A program made the translations under genes and the position numbers. This document shows positions 1 through 11,553 of a stretch of 64,000 nt of DNA, piece after piece (the stretch's first letter is position 1; each line of letters opens with the position of its first letter). The notes beneath the pieces were generated by a model, which searched no databases, had not been told where the DNA came from, and saw only the letters and a program-made list of their open reading frames with translations. Source of the stretch: Bryoerythrophyllum caledonicum (Eukaryota; Streptophyta; Bryopsida; Pottiales; Pottiaceae); assembly GCA_963971425.1 (NCBI GenBank), contig OZ020524.1:4001773-4065772 (forward strand), given 5' to 3'.

Positions 1-1180
1 CGCTTGCTCTCGGCAGAAGCGCCCAAAGATAACCACCACCTATATATAACTTAGTATTGTGCTTCAGCCTCCTCTTGTGTCTTGGACTCTTTCCATACCT
101 TGCACATGGGAATGTGTTGACCCTGGGTACTTGAGAGAATGTTATTGTTGGTGCCTTGTTGCAGGCATATAGTTCAATGGAATAAAAATGTCCGTTTTTG
201 ATATTCTATAGGCACGTCCTTACTGCTACTATCATCAAACTGCTAGATGGCGTGCTAGCTAAGAAGCCTTAAATATGAAATTAAACCCAAAAAATTATTC
301 AAAAATATCAACTACCTTAGTTATCATCAAGACACAAAATTTGTTTGCCTCTGTTGTTGCTATGTTCAGATAATCTGAGTCAATTTATCAATTTCATTTT
401 TTGAATTTTTTTTTCCATAAGAGTATACATGTATTTTTAACTCTTTTCAACCTTTTAAGTGGCTCAAAGAAAGCCTTTGGATCCAAAACTCCCCTTTGAG
501 CTAGTGAAAAACTTGGAAATTTTAGAAACATTATTTGATAAACAAAAATGAATATGAAAAGAAATCCAAAAAATTCTTCAAAAATGATATTCATCTTCAC
601 TTTCTTACCTTCAACCATCGAGTAAATTTTCTTTGTAAAATATAAATTATATTTTGGGATTTCCTTTTGTTGCTAGATTGAGATCTTTCAAGTTTTTTGG
701 AATTTTTGAGGGCCTTCAAAATGGGCCTCGGATCCGAGGGCCATATTTGGGGCACTCCAAAACTTTTCAAAAGTTAAAAATCATGCCTTGATTTCCAAAA
801 CATAATTTAAAAAAATAAAAAATAAAAAACACAGAGTTTGTCTTGCTTCTGTTGTTGTTTCTTTTCAAGTAAATTAGTCAACCTCATAATTTGATTCTTG
901 TTTTCATCATCCATAGGGAGGTCCAATTAGGTTAGACCGAGGTCAGGTGGTGTCGGGAGGGAGGGTTGGTGGTCAAGATGAGGGAGGTCAGCTGCACGTC
1001 CGAGTGAATGGTGAGGGAGTGCATGTCATGAACTAGGCTGTTGGTCGGGTGGGGTGATGTTTGTTAAGTGTGTGCTCGTGAATTATGAAGGGGTACTGAG
1101 TGAATGGTGAGGGAGATTTAGTGTCTAGAGATAAATGTGAGATGTGTCTACAGTAGTATATTGTTCTTATGGATTCAGAA
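1..1180. other. AT-rich intergenic stretch, no gene seen
   Basis: I see no convincing coding region here. Two things stand out. A GC-rich palindromic core around 720-745 is centred on GGATCC, with GGCCTC on one side and GAGGGCC on the other. It resembles the hairpin units at 4.6-5.5 kb. A GTGAATGGTGAGGGAG direct repeat occurs near 1002 and again near 1100, just upstream of the ParB-like pseudogene, in a more GC-rich patch that could be its old 5' flank. Confidence 0.5.
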
Positions 1181-1203
1181 AATGGCTTTGGTTTCTAATG
1201 AGT

Positions 1204-3668
1204 TCGTATTGAAGGTTGATTCAATGGAACCTACAAGTACTTCATCCCGCGAAGTCCTTGAGATTATGGAGGACGAGGCAACCATCCCTTAACTTGTTGA
1301 TGAGTTTGGGCTAGCTTCTATACTTCAGTCTTTGCAGAGGTCCATCCGTGGGACCTCTTACGACATCCTACAAAGCAGCATCTGCTTCATCGCTGGTGAT
1401 CTTCCCATTCCTCTTTGTCGTATGGTGCCCATGGCTGAGGTTAGATTACCTCTTTGGAGCAATGTCGAGAAACTGAAGGAGTAGTTTGTGAAGGGGTATC
1501 AGCCTAGATGCGCATGTTTTTATGTGTCAGTGAAGAGTTTCTCCCTTGCGGAGAAGCGGGTGCTACCAGCAGACCGGTCAACGTGGTCCGAGCTATGGCT
1601 AGAAGAAGACAGGAAGTTCAAGGAGTTGTTGAAGACTCGTCCGGAGTACTCAGCGTTTTCAAAGAAGTTTTTCTTCGTATGGGATGGCAATCATCGCCAT
1701 ATGGCTTGGACAGAGGCCATTTCCCAGCTACACCCATCCGATGTCACCTTCGACGTGCCCGTTAGAGCTGTGGTTATCGAGCCCACTATCGAGAACCGAC
1801 ACATTTTGCTCAACCTGATGACCGACTTGAATAGGTAAGTAGGATCAGTATTACTCCAAATTTTGTTTGTTTAAGTTGCTTCAACTATTGTACTTCATTT
1901 AACCTATATGAAATTTTTGTTTGTCGCAGGCAAAAAGAATCTGATCACGTTGTGCAACACCTCACACATGACATAAAGCGTGTTCAACATTTCGGCCTCT
2001 TAGAGTTTGAGCAGTTGAAGGGGCTCATCAGCGATGAAGATTACGAAGTCAGTGTCCTTGAGTGGGCAAAGAAGGGACAACGAAAGTAGTATCATAGGAC
2101 TCTCAAAGCATTCGTTAAGCTCACGTATGAGGTACGTAATGATCTAAAAAGACCAGATAGCTCTTGCCATTCAGCTCCTTTGGATATTTGAGTTCAAAGT
2201 TTTAAAAATGTTCACGACCTCATGTTGTCCAGTGTCCACAGCGGGACCTGATTGTTGTTCAAGAGGAGCAGATCCAAAAGTTCAAGGATCACTTGGTCAC
2301 GGGTGTTAGTGAAGATCGGCGTGGAAGTGCTGCAGATTTGGTGAGCTGTTGCACTGAAGCTGTGCAAAAGAAGAAGACGACTTGCTAGACCATACTCACT
2401 TGAATGTTGGCAATTGCCAACCCGGCAAACGGGGAGGGTTTCTTCAAAGAGGTAGGATAATTGTTATTTATTTTATCATTTTTCATAATGATTTCCTAAC
2501 TTATGGCCTTCTAAACACTACTCTAATGATTGATATTGTGATTTAGGCGGATCGCCACTTTGATGTTTAGCAAGTGCGGCTCGAGATGACTCCCAAGAAA
2601 CTCCAGCTCATCGCCACGGCTAGGGTAGCTGCAAAGTTCAAGTCGCGCTAGTGTAGGTGGTGGAACATGAGCAAGGGCAGCATGATGGAGTATAACTTCC
2701 CCGCGTCGCCAGCATCGGATAAGGTTTTTTGTGGCTGGATTGACAAGGCATCATTCTAGGCTGGGGTAAGGTCCAATCTTTCTTGACATTCACATATTTT
2801 TTGTATGATTGTTCTGTGATCATTTCCTAACTATGTGGATTTCGTTTTACAGCTAGAAGAAGAGTCTGAGAAGCTCAACGCATAGATTCTCCTTGAGGAC
2901 AACATTGTCCTTAAGACTGAAGGGCTTCCGAATCCCATCGTCTCCATTGGAAAATGGATTGAGGCAAAGAGCATGACGTTGTGGACTAAGGTGTTTTCTA
3001 CTCACATCGGAAAGGGGGGCTCCTACACGAAGAACGAGGAGTTTATGGCGCATGACAATTGCGAGAAGGTCGTGAAGCGAGCAATGATGCGATATTCTAG
3101 GAGAGTGCTCGTGGCCCATGGAGCCTTGTTAGCCGGAAATCTACCCATCCGTTTCACAAAGTGGATAGATACTTCTGCTCCCGAGTGTATCTTCACAGAT
3201 ACTCAGAGGCGTCGGTTTTTTGTGCACCACCTCCTCCAATGCCTGTGGTACTTGGAGATGCGGGAGGTGGATCCCACTCCTAGAGACGAGGTTCAGCTAC
3301 GAGTGGCCTGCGAATCCATTGCGGTTCATCCTGTTTCCAACAGCGTACTTCCCTTCTTTGCGGCTCCGTCGGTAGCATCTGAAGAGCAATCCGAGAAGGC
3401 CAAAGCCAAGGCTGCTGAGAAAGCGGCTAAGGTAGTAATTAAGGAACATGAGAGGGAGGCTGCTAGGCTGGAGAAGGAGAGTTCAAAGAAGGAGAAGAAA
3501 GAGACGAAGGAGAGGTACAAGGAGTTCACGGCGTTGGTGGTGAAGGAGGGGCCTCAAAAGTTGTTTACTCAACTAGGGGGATTTGGAGGATTCGTAGTCC
3601 CTCCAGCAGTGACACTGACGATGGGCGTTTCACCCTCAGCTAGCATCCGACCTTCTACCTGTCCCATC
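1204..3668 (+). pseudogene. Multi-exon pseudogene with a ParB/sulfiredoxin-like DGNHR domain
   Basis: Five exon-like blocks lie in one direction with good splice signals: about 1204-1834, 1930-2131, 2233-2452, 2548-2765 and 2853-3668 (donors such as AG|GTAAGT and GAG|GTACGT, acceptors such as TCGCAG and TTTACAG). The first block reads VPMAEVRLPLW, then a stretch ending FFVWDGNHRHMAW. This resembles the N-terminal fold of ParB/sulfiredoxin-type proteins, where D-G-N-H-R is the nucleotide-binding loop. The last block ends in a Lys/Glu/Ala-rich coiled-coil-like tail (codons for about 3380-3530). Nine in-frame stops occur, near 1290, 1483, 2089, 2385, 2400, 2568, 2650, 2757 and 2885. All can be explained by one C-to-T change, seven of them CAG to TAG. 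It is therefore almost certainly dead unless these codons are read through. I do not recognise the family beyond the motif. It could be a plant orphan family or a gene carried by a transposon. Confidence 0.55.
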
Positions 3669-3784
3669 GTGAGTCATCTTCATTCATGTCAAAATCCCAT
3701 TCTTTTCACGTATGTCTATCAAAAAACATCGTATATCATGCTGCGTGATGAGAAGATTTTGTTCTATCTACGATTTAATATATG

Positions 3785-4600
3785 ATTAATTATAAATATC
3801 CTTTGTAACCAAGCCGCATGTCCTCTGAGTTTACATGCTTTGTATCTTAGGCATTGCTTTTTTTTAAAAAACCGTAGTCAAAGAATTGGAATGTTTCAAT
3901 TTAGAGTGGTTCGTACACAACGGGTATCTCCATGGTATCTAATTTTTATCCCCTAGGTATTACATGAATATCATCAAGGTATTATAAGGGTATGAACTAG
4001 GTATCACATGGATACCGCCTGCCACCCTAAACCATATAATACCTTTCAGTTTTTTCCATTGTATTTCCTAGTCTATTACCTTGTCGAAGTACCCTGAACT
4101 CTAAATCCTCACCCGTAAGTGTCCCTTCCAATTTCAATTGAATTGTTGCAATCAATCCTAAACTACTCATACTTCCATATGTCCAAGTCCATTGTCGTCG
4201 TAAATTTCTGTTTATTTTTCATATGTCAACACAGTTTAAATAGAACCCACGGCCATAGGCCACCCTTTCCAAATTCATCAAAAAACACTACAAAAAAAAC
4301 TTCAAAAATTCAGTGCTCTACGCTCGCCGCTCGCCGCTCACAAGATAACAATCTTGCTTGCAATGTTGAGGCCAAGCCAAGCTCGTCGACAAGGTTTGTG
4401 ACGCTAGCCTCTGTGCCCTCATCCACTAGCCCCATGCCTTCCTCCGTAGAAGGGGGTTCTGGCTCAATAGCCTTCATCTATAACAAGGGAAAGTAGTCAG
4501 CATATCCCACCACCTTCGAAAGTTGCACAACTATCAACACCCTAATCTAAAACCATGATTGTCTGATAAGCAGCAAAAACACGATGGTGATGCAATTTGA
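3785..4600. other. Intergenic, GGTATTACATGG-type degenerate repeats
   Basis: No gene is supported. From about 3885 to 4040 the sequence is built of degenerate GGTAT/ACATGG words. The reverse complement of a related block lies at about 9960-10135, including the shared words ATTTAGAG and ACAACGGGTAT. A GCTCGCCGCTCACAAGATA string at about 4325-4345 has a related direct copy near 10487-10527. These may mark the outer parts of a larger mobile element. Confidence 0.4.
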
Positions 4601-4617
4601 GATTTTAAAAAAAATCA

Positions 4618-4665
4618 TGACCCCTACAAACGAGTTTCGGATCCGAAACTCGTTTGTAGGGGTCA
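4618..4665. repeat. Perfect 48-bp palindrome centred on GGATCC
   Basis: Positions 4618-4641 are the exact reverse complement of 4642-4665, running from TGACCCC to GGGGTCA through a GGATCC centre at 4639-4644, with no loop. It can form a cruciform in DNA or a near-perfect hairpin in RNA. A related, less perfect unit lies at about 4845-4905, and a tandem array follows at 5160-5505, so this looks like one member of a hairpin-unit repeat family. Confidence 0.9.
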
Positions 4666-4839
4666 CAGTTTTATAAAAAAATTCAAATTTCACCACCATG
4701 CAACCGCACTTGAATTTAGGCATGATATCCCAGCTTGTGACCTTCCATGACCCCAAGTCGTACATCATTTCCCCTCTCACAGCTCATCCCTACCCAACCA
4801 CCAAACTACATGTAGTCTGGTGATTTTATAATTTTTTTG

Positions 4840-4910
4840 TAAAACCGTATCCTTTGAAAATGGGTTTCAGATCCGAAACCCATTTCCAGGGGTCACGGTT
4901 TTGTAAATGA
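4840..4910. repeat. Hairpin unit related to the 4618 palindrome
   Basis: An inner inverted repeat, TGGGTTTCAGATCCGAAACCCA, has only one mismatched pair. It is wrapped by outer arms AAAACCGT and ACGGTTTT. The layout (outer arm, TTTCxGATCCGAAA core, GGGGTCA, outer arm) matches the other units in this zone. Confidence 0.75.
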
Positions 4911-5159
4911 TGACTAGAACACATTGCACCATCTCTAACATTGACACCCATCAAAACCATAACTTTGAAGTTTAAGAACACACCATGTTGAGGCTTGTTC
5001 CTATTGTGTGCTCGTCCCAATTGCTCCCTCCCTCACCAAGTCCACCGAAATGTATGATCTCCGTACCTACTAACACATGCACACACGGTTGATAGACATT
5101 AGATATCATTCATGATTTAACGACTTGAACCAAACTTTCAGCTGCATAGGGTTGCATTT

Positions 5160-5505
5160 TTTTTGAAAAATCCGTCATCCTCAGAATAGGTTTCGGATCC
5201 GAAACCCATTTCGGCGGTCACGGATTTTTCAAAATTTGTAATCTTTGAAACAAGTTTTGGACCCAAAACGCATTTCAAGGGTCAAACATTTTTCAAAATC
5301 TCTGACCTCCAAAACAAGTTCTGGATTCGAAACCCATTTCGAGGGTCAATTTTTTTTCAAAATTTGTGACCTTTAAAACGAGTTTCGGATATGAAACCTA
5401 TTTCGAGGGTCAAATTTTTTTCAAAATCTGTGACCTTCGAAACGAGTTTTGGATCCGAAATCCATTTCGAGGGTCAGAAATTTTTCATAAAATCTGTGAC
5501 TTGCT
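5160..5505. repeat. Tandem array of about five 64-65-bp palindrome-bearing units
   Basis: Each unit has the order TTTCAAAATxTGTGACC, then AAAACGAGTTT, then a core like GGATCCGAAA, then CCATTTCGAGGGTCA. The period is 64-65 bp. The first unit keeps the best palindrome (TTTCGGATCCGAAA near 5196) and later ones are diverged. Single units also occur at 4618 and 4840. No protein reading of this array is credible, since its reading frame is only open because the period is low in stops. It may be a minisatellite or the inner repeats of a non-autonomous element. Confidence 0.8.
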
Positions 5506-5785
5506 CATACTACAGCCCATATCTTCACTTTTATGAAAGAGTACAAGATTACGTTGACAAGTCTCACAAGACCCGAGTATGGAAGAAAAGAATACCTTCT
5601 TGGTTGTATTCTCCATCCTCTTCGTACGAAGCTCCATTTGCCCCACAAACTGTATTGAAGTTGTGATACGCTTTACCTCAATCTAGAATAACAAACAATC
5701 CTATTTCACTTATATTTGTTCGTCACATCGCAATACCCCAATGATGAATGAGTTCGGTCGACGTTGAAGCGACGGGCATAAATAT

Positions 5786-5978
5786 GCGATTGCAAAATTC
5801 GGCCCGACCGTAGCCTGGTTGTTGCCTGGTTCTAACGACCAGCCCTAAGGCAGCCGGTCATCAAGCGTCTAGGGCGGCGACCGCGTATCCACCGAGCATC
5901 AACCGGGCCAGTCGTAGGACAACCACGCACCGACCAGGCAACAACCGGGCCCCACCCCGGCCGAAATTTTGCAATCGC
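5786..5978. mobile_element. 193-bp inverted-repeat element (MITE-like), GC-rich
   Basis: Both ends carry GCGATTGCAAAATT(T)CGGCC in inverted orientation. The similarity runs on inward to the words TGGTTGTTGCCTGGT, so the terminal inverted repeats are about 50 bp long. The interior is strikingly GC-rich against AT-rich flanks. I could not find a clear target-site duplication, so the superfamily is open. Confidence 0.7.
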
Positions 5979-6128
5979 CTACTTACCCCAATCCGAACTT
6001 TCTCCCATCTGGTGCCTTGGATTTGGAATTTAGGATAAGTTCCTCGTTTCGGTTAAACGCGATGAAAAAGATGAACACATATTGACAGAGTCACAGACGT
6101 ACACATGACCTGAAAGCAACCATGATCA

Positions 6129-6893
6129 TTATCTACAAAGAGCAGTCGTCAATATACACTTGCACATTATGGCATTTATTGAATTTTTATGAACGAGAGC
6201 TACTATGACGCCATAATGTTGACAGAGATAAGAAAAATAGAAGCACTGACTGAAACGTACATGTTTCAGTGGGCACCCCGCCATCTTAGCTTGTACAATC
6301 AAAAGGTCCTCCGCACTTCCATGATGATTCTTTGCTTTAGTGGTGGGTGTCTTAGAGAATTGATGTATTTTTATCCTCGACGACTCTAATGGATTACTTA
6401 GTATTCCTTGTGCCTCACTTCCATCGCTACTTAGGCATTCCAACTCATCAATTTTGTCTTCAGCATCCTCATTTCCATGCAATGAGCTCTCCGAGGAACT
6501 GGACCTAGCATACTCATTTGACATGTTGACTTGTATCGACTCTTCTTGGTCTCTACTCTCATGAGAATGCACGAAACTAGGGGTGATCTGAATAACAAAT
6601 AGAGAGATAGAAGTGAAAGTCCAAAATTGATATGTGTAATTCAAACCTCAATAAAATGGCCAAAACAAGTCATGCAAAACAAAACATACCTCAACCCTTG
6701 ATTGGATAGGATGTGGTCCTCCGTGAATACTTGACAAATCTCTAAATCGCTCAACCCATTCCGATGTCCCGACTTCTCTATTCTTGACAGCCAACAATGT
6801 CTGTTGTTGTTGTCGATATTTTTGCACCCGCGTCTGCTTCGGATTAGAGAAATTAGTTGTTTGTCTCATACGTCCGCCTCTCTTAGTCATCAT
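6129..6893 (-). CDS. Unrecognised two-exon reading frame
   Basis: On the minus strand the first exon is 6893-6690 (68 codons, MTKRGG start, Gln-rich stretch RQQQQ). A consensus donor GAG|GTATG at 6689 and acceptor TTATTCAG at 6588 remove a 102-bp intron without shifting frame (phase 0). The second exon begins ITPSFVHSHES at 6587 and is rich in Ser, Glu and Asp. It may end near 6240 at a possible donor (AAACAT|GTACG) or run to the stop at 6129. The product would be acidic and low-complexity with no domain I recognise. It is divergent from the Mutator-like relic at 7.4-9.7 kb, with about 490 bp between their starts, so it may be an accessory gene of the same element. It could equally be a host orphan or chance. 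Confidence 0.35.
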
Positions 6894-7382
6894 CCGTACA
6901 AGTACCTATCTGCTCTCCACCTCTCTCACTCAACATCCCAGACTTGCTAACACGCTAAAGAACTATGGCCAGCGCTCCCTACACTCAGTTTTTGTATCAT
7001 CAATCTATTTCTATTAATTTCAATTCTCAACACAACAGTAAGTACTATATCAATGATTGTTGTCAGACTTTATTTTGAATCTTGAACGTGGACTCGTATA
7101 ATGACATACTTATTCTATTTATTGTTCGCGCCGATGCAAACTTTGGATTTTTGAACTTAAATATGGTATTGCATGAACAACGACAATAAACAAGGCTCAA
7201 AAATAGTACATGACTTTTAACCTTCAAAGGAAATTCTATAAATATTTTCTACTGTAATGTATGGCATTGCTATAAAAAGTTTACTTTCTTTTTGAATTTA
7301 TCATATTTGACTCTGACGAGGCCAAAAGGCTACGGGATGATCATTTATTCTAAAAATATATGATTTCTCTGTATCCAAAATT

Positions 7383-9707
7383 ATGACAACTACCTTATTT
7401 CAACGAAGGCAAACTATTTCTTCCTCTCTTTTATTAAACAATAGTCGTCACTTAGTAATCGCTCTCGCATCGATTTTGAAATCAAAATACATGGCGTCTT
7501 TAACTTCCTATCAAGAGGGCATCCCACTTGTCATGTCTGTAGGTGATGATGGCAGTGTCATTGTGCCCAAGTCCTTGCTTTCTATTCATTTTAGTTATCG
7601 GAGTGGTACGATTCATGTTGAGTAGGAGGTCTTTGATAGTGATGGTGTTCACCAACAGTCTATTTATCAAGTGAAAGATCAAGATGCAGACAACTTTGTC
7701 TGGAATTTGGGTCGCGGTTTGTTCAAAGTGTATGGTGTCACCGATGCTCAAATGTCCGGTCATGCGTCAACTGTCGTTATGTCTCCTCCGGACAATTCTG
7801 GTGATACGGTGTTGGTGCCTGGTTTAGGCACCAACTCTATCCCAAGTGTATATTCTTAGCGACACAGAGGATGAGGACCTGTCCGATATAAATATAGGAT
7901 AGTCAAGGAACCCCTTCAAGTCTTAAGAATCGGTTCATCCTGCTCTTTCCTCCCCACTTCCTTTAAGATCCCAAATGTCTCCAGCTATTTCCACATGGAA
8001 ACCTCCAGTCCATCCCAATTCGAGAAACGTCCGTAGCATACTGATGCATGACCGTCAAACATGTAATAGAAGAGGGTCCAAGTCCGAATTGTCAAAAATT
8101 GATATTAATAGTCTGGATTTGAACCACGTGAAGTATCTGCCACCAAAATATGATGGAGACATGATATTTGAACTACCACCGCTCCCAGAGGAAATTCCTG
8201 TACAGTTTGGAGGCGGCCTCCACGGTATGAGTAAACAATTTGACGGTCACATGTGGTGCAGAACAATGACTACAAATATCAAGAATGATTTTGGCCTCAC
8301 GTATCGCAAATCAGTATGTACGGAGCATTTACAATGCCCAAACATCACTTGTGACTATAAATGCAGAAACGAAGGATGTACGAATCAAAGCGGGTGGAGG
8401 GAGTTTGCATTCACCCCATTTCCACTCAACGGAGCACCATCCAACAAATCTACACTGGCATGTAAGCTGTGTCAAAACCCTCCAATTTGTCTTGCTCTTT
8501 GTGATGCACAAATTTATTATGTGACCTCTAGTGATCCTGAGGGCACATGTGCTGCTATCAATTTGGGACATCATCATCATCCAATCTCCAAAGGCGTCGA
8601 TCAAACGGCAATGGACCTCATGCACGACTGCGTTGCGAAGGAAGTTTAGCATACGCCCAAGGCTACTAACTCAGCAATTATCATGGTAGCAAGCAAAAAT
8701 TTCCTATCCGACTACTTGATCCGCCCCATTTCCGCATCGTCGAACCTCGAAGTAGCATCTATGGATGTTGTCCTGGATCAGTTCGAGACTCTCTCGTCTC
8801 CAAACATAAGGAATTTAGTGCCAACGTGCAAGAGGTTCTACAGTGGAAGGAAAGGAGTAATGGACAACATCATGGAGTTGAAGGAGTCGTCAAAGTTTGT
8901 ATTCATCCATGAAAACAAGTTCCCAAGACAATCCAAAGGTAAACTTTTTGTTTTTAAAATGTCCGTGGATCGTCCAGGGAGTGGTGTAGACCTTGTTAAA
9001 CGTATGCAACTCGGGAATGACCTTGAAGATTGCTGGTTGATGTTTGATTATGTCAAACGGGTAAAGGACTGGACTACTAGAAGAAACCGTTTGTGGTGGA
9101 TTGGCCAAGAGTTCCAATGACATGGCCTATAAAGCGTGGCACTCATTTAACAGTGAAGGAGGTACTAGCGTTGGAGAAAGCAGGTTTTCAATTGCAGCAA
9201 CGTGGAGCTCTTTCTCCACGAAGACAATTTCAAGTGTCTATGGACATGCCACTTCCGCGATCAAACTTCCCCACTAAACCAAATCTGAATTCTTACCACA
9301 CCTTTCATTATGGCTATGCAATTCGTAGAACGACGGATGCTCCCTCGATTGAGCAACGCAACAAGTGGTTAAGCGTTGCTCTTATGAATAATTGCTACGT
9401 CTCCAACCTCTTTGCGATACCGTACCCAGGATGGAGATGCATTATCACTCTTGTAACATGGAAGGAGAAGTCCTATTGCGTGAAATTCACGGACCTGCCA
9501 GGGTGTTCGTGCCTTGTTTTTTTGAAGATGCAATTGGAGGCGTTGGAGAAGAAGGGAAAATTGATGTATTGCAAGCATGTGTACTACGTCTTACAATACC
9601 TATGTAAGCTGGACTACCATGAAAACTTATTCATGCATGCTCCAAGCTACAACTTTAATGAAGTCATGCGCATTCTAGAGCTTGCCAACATTGCTGAAGA
9701 AGCGTGA
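7383..9707 (+). mobile_element. Mutator-like (MULE) transposase relic lacking the catalytic core
   Basis: Coding-like blocks run 7383-7859, 7975-8649, 8683-9120 and 9093-9707. The second block has a cysteine-rich segment (CPNITCDYKCRNEGC) followed later by NLGHHHHP, like the WRKY/GCM1-type zinc finger before MULE transposases. The last block has CSC, then a C-x-H pair (MYCKHVYYVLQYL), matching a SWIM zinc finger (CxC...CxH), which lies at the C-terminus of MULE transposases. The DDE domain that should sit between them is missing: the text jumps from VKRVKDWTT near 9065 almost directly to the pre-SWIM region, with a frame change near 9100. In-frame stops at about 7623, 7857 and 8647 are all TAG in places where CAG would fit. 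It is a dead, internally deleted copy. Confidence 0.6.
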
Positions 9708-9709
9708 GA

Positions 9710-10735
9710 AAAGCGAAGAAGTCATAGTTTTTTTGAATATCTACAATTCTAGATTGCTCATAGGTAGCGTCGCGAAGTACATATTAAATTACTATTGGAT
9801 TTCATGACTATAATTAATACTCATTGAAACTCAATTAATATAATTATTGATATTGATATGAGCAGTAAATTGTCATACTCCACATCCACTATCATTTGCA
9901 ATGGTGAATTTTGGGCTCAATTTTTTCAAAATAGACGGTATTATTTTCTTTGGAAAATTTCTAGGGATTTGTCTACGTCATACTATGAATTACCAATGTG
10001 ATTCCCTAGTAATACATGGATGAGACCTATGTAATGTACTCGTAATACCCGTTTCATACCAATGAGATACCCATGTAATACCTATGCAATACCCGTTGTC
10101 TCTAAATCACTACGATTTATAAAAAAAAATTGTACATAGTGTACGAACTTGACCACATTGTACAATATCATAGTATGACGTTGTCATTCACTATGAAAAA
10201 AAACTCTTTTGAATTTTAATATGACTCCATACAAATGTAGAGGTTTCAAATTTTTTGAGTAAAAAACTTAAATTAGAATCCAAGCACGAGAAAAGAAGAA
10301 GGCCTACTTATTAGAAAAAAAAAGTATGGCAGGCGTGACCATGGCTATAGGCTACATTATTAAATTAGTAAATTTTCCAATCTATGTCTCCAAAATATGT
10401 AGTTCCACTGAAATTACCCAAATTTTCACATTTTTCGAGAAAAAATGACGTGGTTTTCCCCGATTTCGGACATTTTTATGCTCACTGCTCGCCGCTCGTT
10501 GCTCCGCTCACAAGATAGCGTCGCTGAACTTTGAGGCAAGAGATTTTCTAGCTCGTGCATGGCTTTGAAGTAAAATTTGTTGGAACATATGTGCCTTTGA
10601 GTCTTATTTCTAAGAACCTAAGGTTTAATATTGGGAAGTTCTTGATGAAGACATTGTGGTGGAATTAATGCAAGTGGATTGTTGTCCATACTTGGAAGGT
10701 GGTGGCTCTTAGTCTTTCCAACTCTTGAGATGTAA
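9710..10735. other. AT-rich flank with GTAATACC-type repeats
   Basis: No gene is visible. About 9960-10135 is an inverted relative of the GGTATTACATGG block near 3885-4040. Poly-A/T runs surround it. A GCTCGCCGCTCG...GCTCACAAGATA string near 10487-10527 matches one near 4325 in the same orientation. Confidence 0.4.
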
Positions 10736-10737
10736 CT

Positions 10738-10870
10738 TGGATGAATCATTTCAATTGGATGAATGTTTGGATGGATGATAAGTTGACTCATGGATGGATG
10801 TTATTGGATGAATATTGAATATATGAAAATGATATGATGGATGAAGAGAGAATTGGATGACAAGTGGATT
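10738..10870. repeat. Degenerate GGATGAAT minisatellite
   Basis: The octamer GGATGAAT and close variants (GGATGGAT, GGATGACA) recur many times across about 130 bp, mixed with TTGGATGAAT phrases. It is a simple degenerate tandem tract with no coding sense. Confidence 0.75.
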
Positions 10871-11077
10871 AAGGAACATTTTGTCCTTACAATGAAATTT
10901 TTTTAAAAAAAAATATTGAAAAATTAATAGAAAAAAAAAAAAAACCAAATAATGTAGTAACAACAATAACAATTACAATCCTAAGAGACACATATTATTC
11001 CAAGTCCCACTCCCAATTGATGTCTTCCATGATAGTACACTTCTTTCATTTACATATTTTTTAATTTGGCATTTTTA

Positions 11078-11553
11078 TTTAACCCTTTAACGACAAACAA
11101 TACTAAATTAGACACAACATGGTATCTGCAACGCAACGATCAAGGCTTGTCCACATTTGCAAGCTGATTGCGCTTTCCCGATTGAATTGTACTTTTAGCA
11201 TATATCAAACTCCCCGTAGAAACCATCATCGAAGTTAAGTTTTAACCCTTGGGCCTTAACCGCCTTGGAAGCCTGAAATGGGACTCCGGAGGTGCTAAAA
11301 CTCAATTTGCATGAATCCATGAGGAATTAGGCTTCAAGATACACGGTTCAAATTTGCGCTCACATTACATGAACACTCTCCAACAATCGGATCATGATTT
11401 GGATTCATAGAACTCTTAGAAAAACTAGGAATACAAAACAACATACATCAAATACAACATATCATTGCATTTCCATCAAATCCGGTTCAAAGAAAAAAAT
11501 CACCAGAAATCTGGGTTTCCCCAGAAACATAACTGGGCGGTAAAGGGTTAAAG
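11078..11553. mobile_element. About 475-bp element with TTTAACCCTTTA terminal inverted repeats
   Basis: The left end TTTAACCCTTTAACGAC and the right end GGCGGTAAAGGGTTAAAG are near-perfect inverted copies. The interior has no coding content. A second element with related ends lies at 21176-21487 (TAGCCCTTTAACGCC...GGCATTAAAAGGTTAA). This marks a MITE family, superfamily unknown. Confidence 0.6.

Noticed and set aside
5391-5666. 91-codon frame over the hairpin array
   Set aside because: It is the translation of a 64-65-bp tandem repeat, not a gene.
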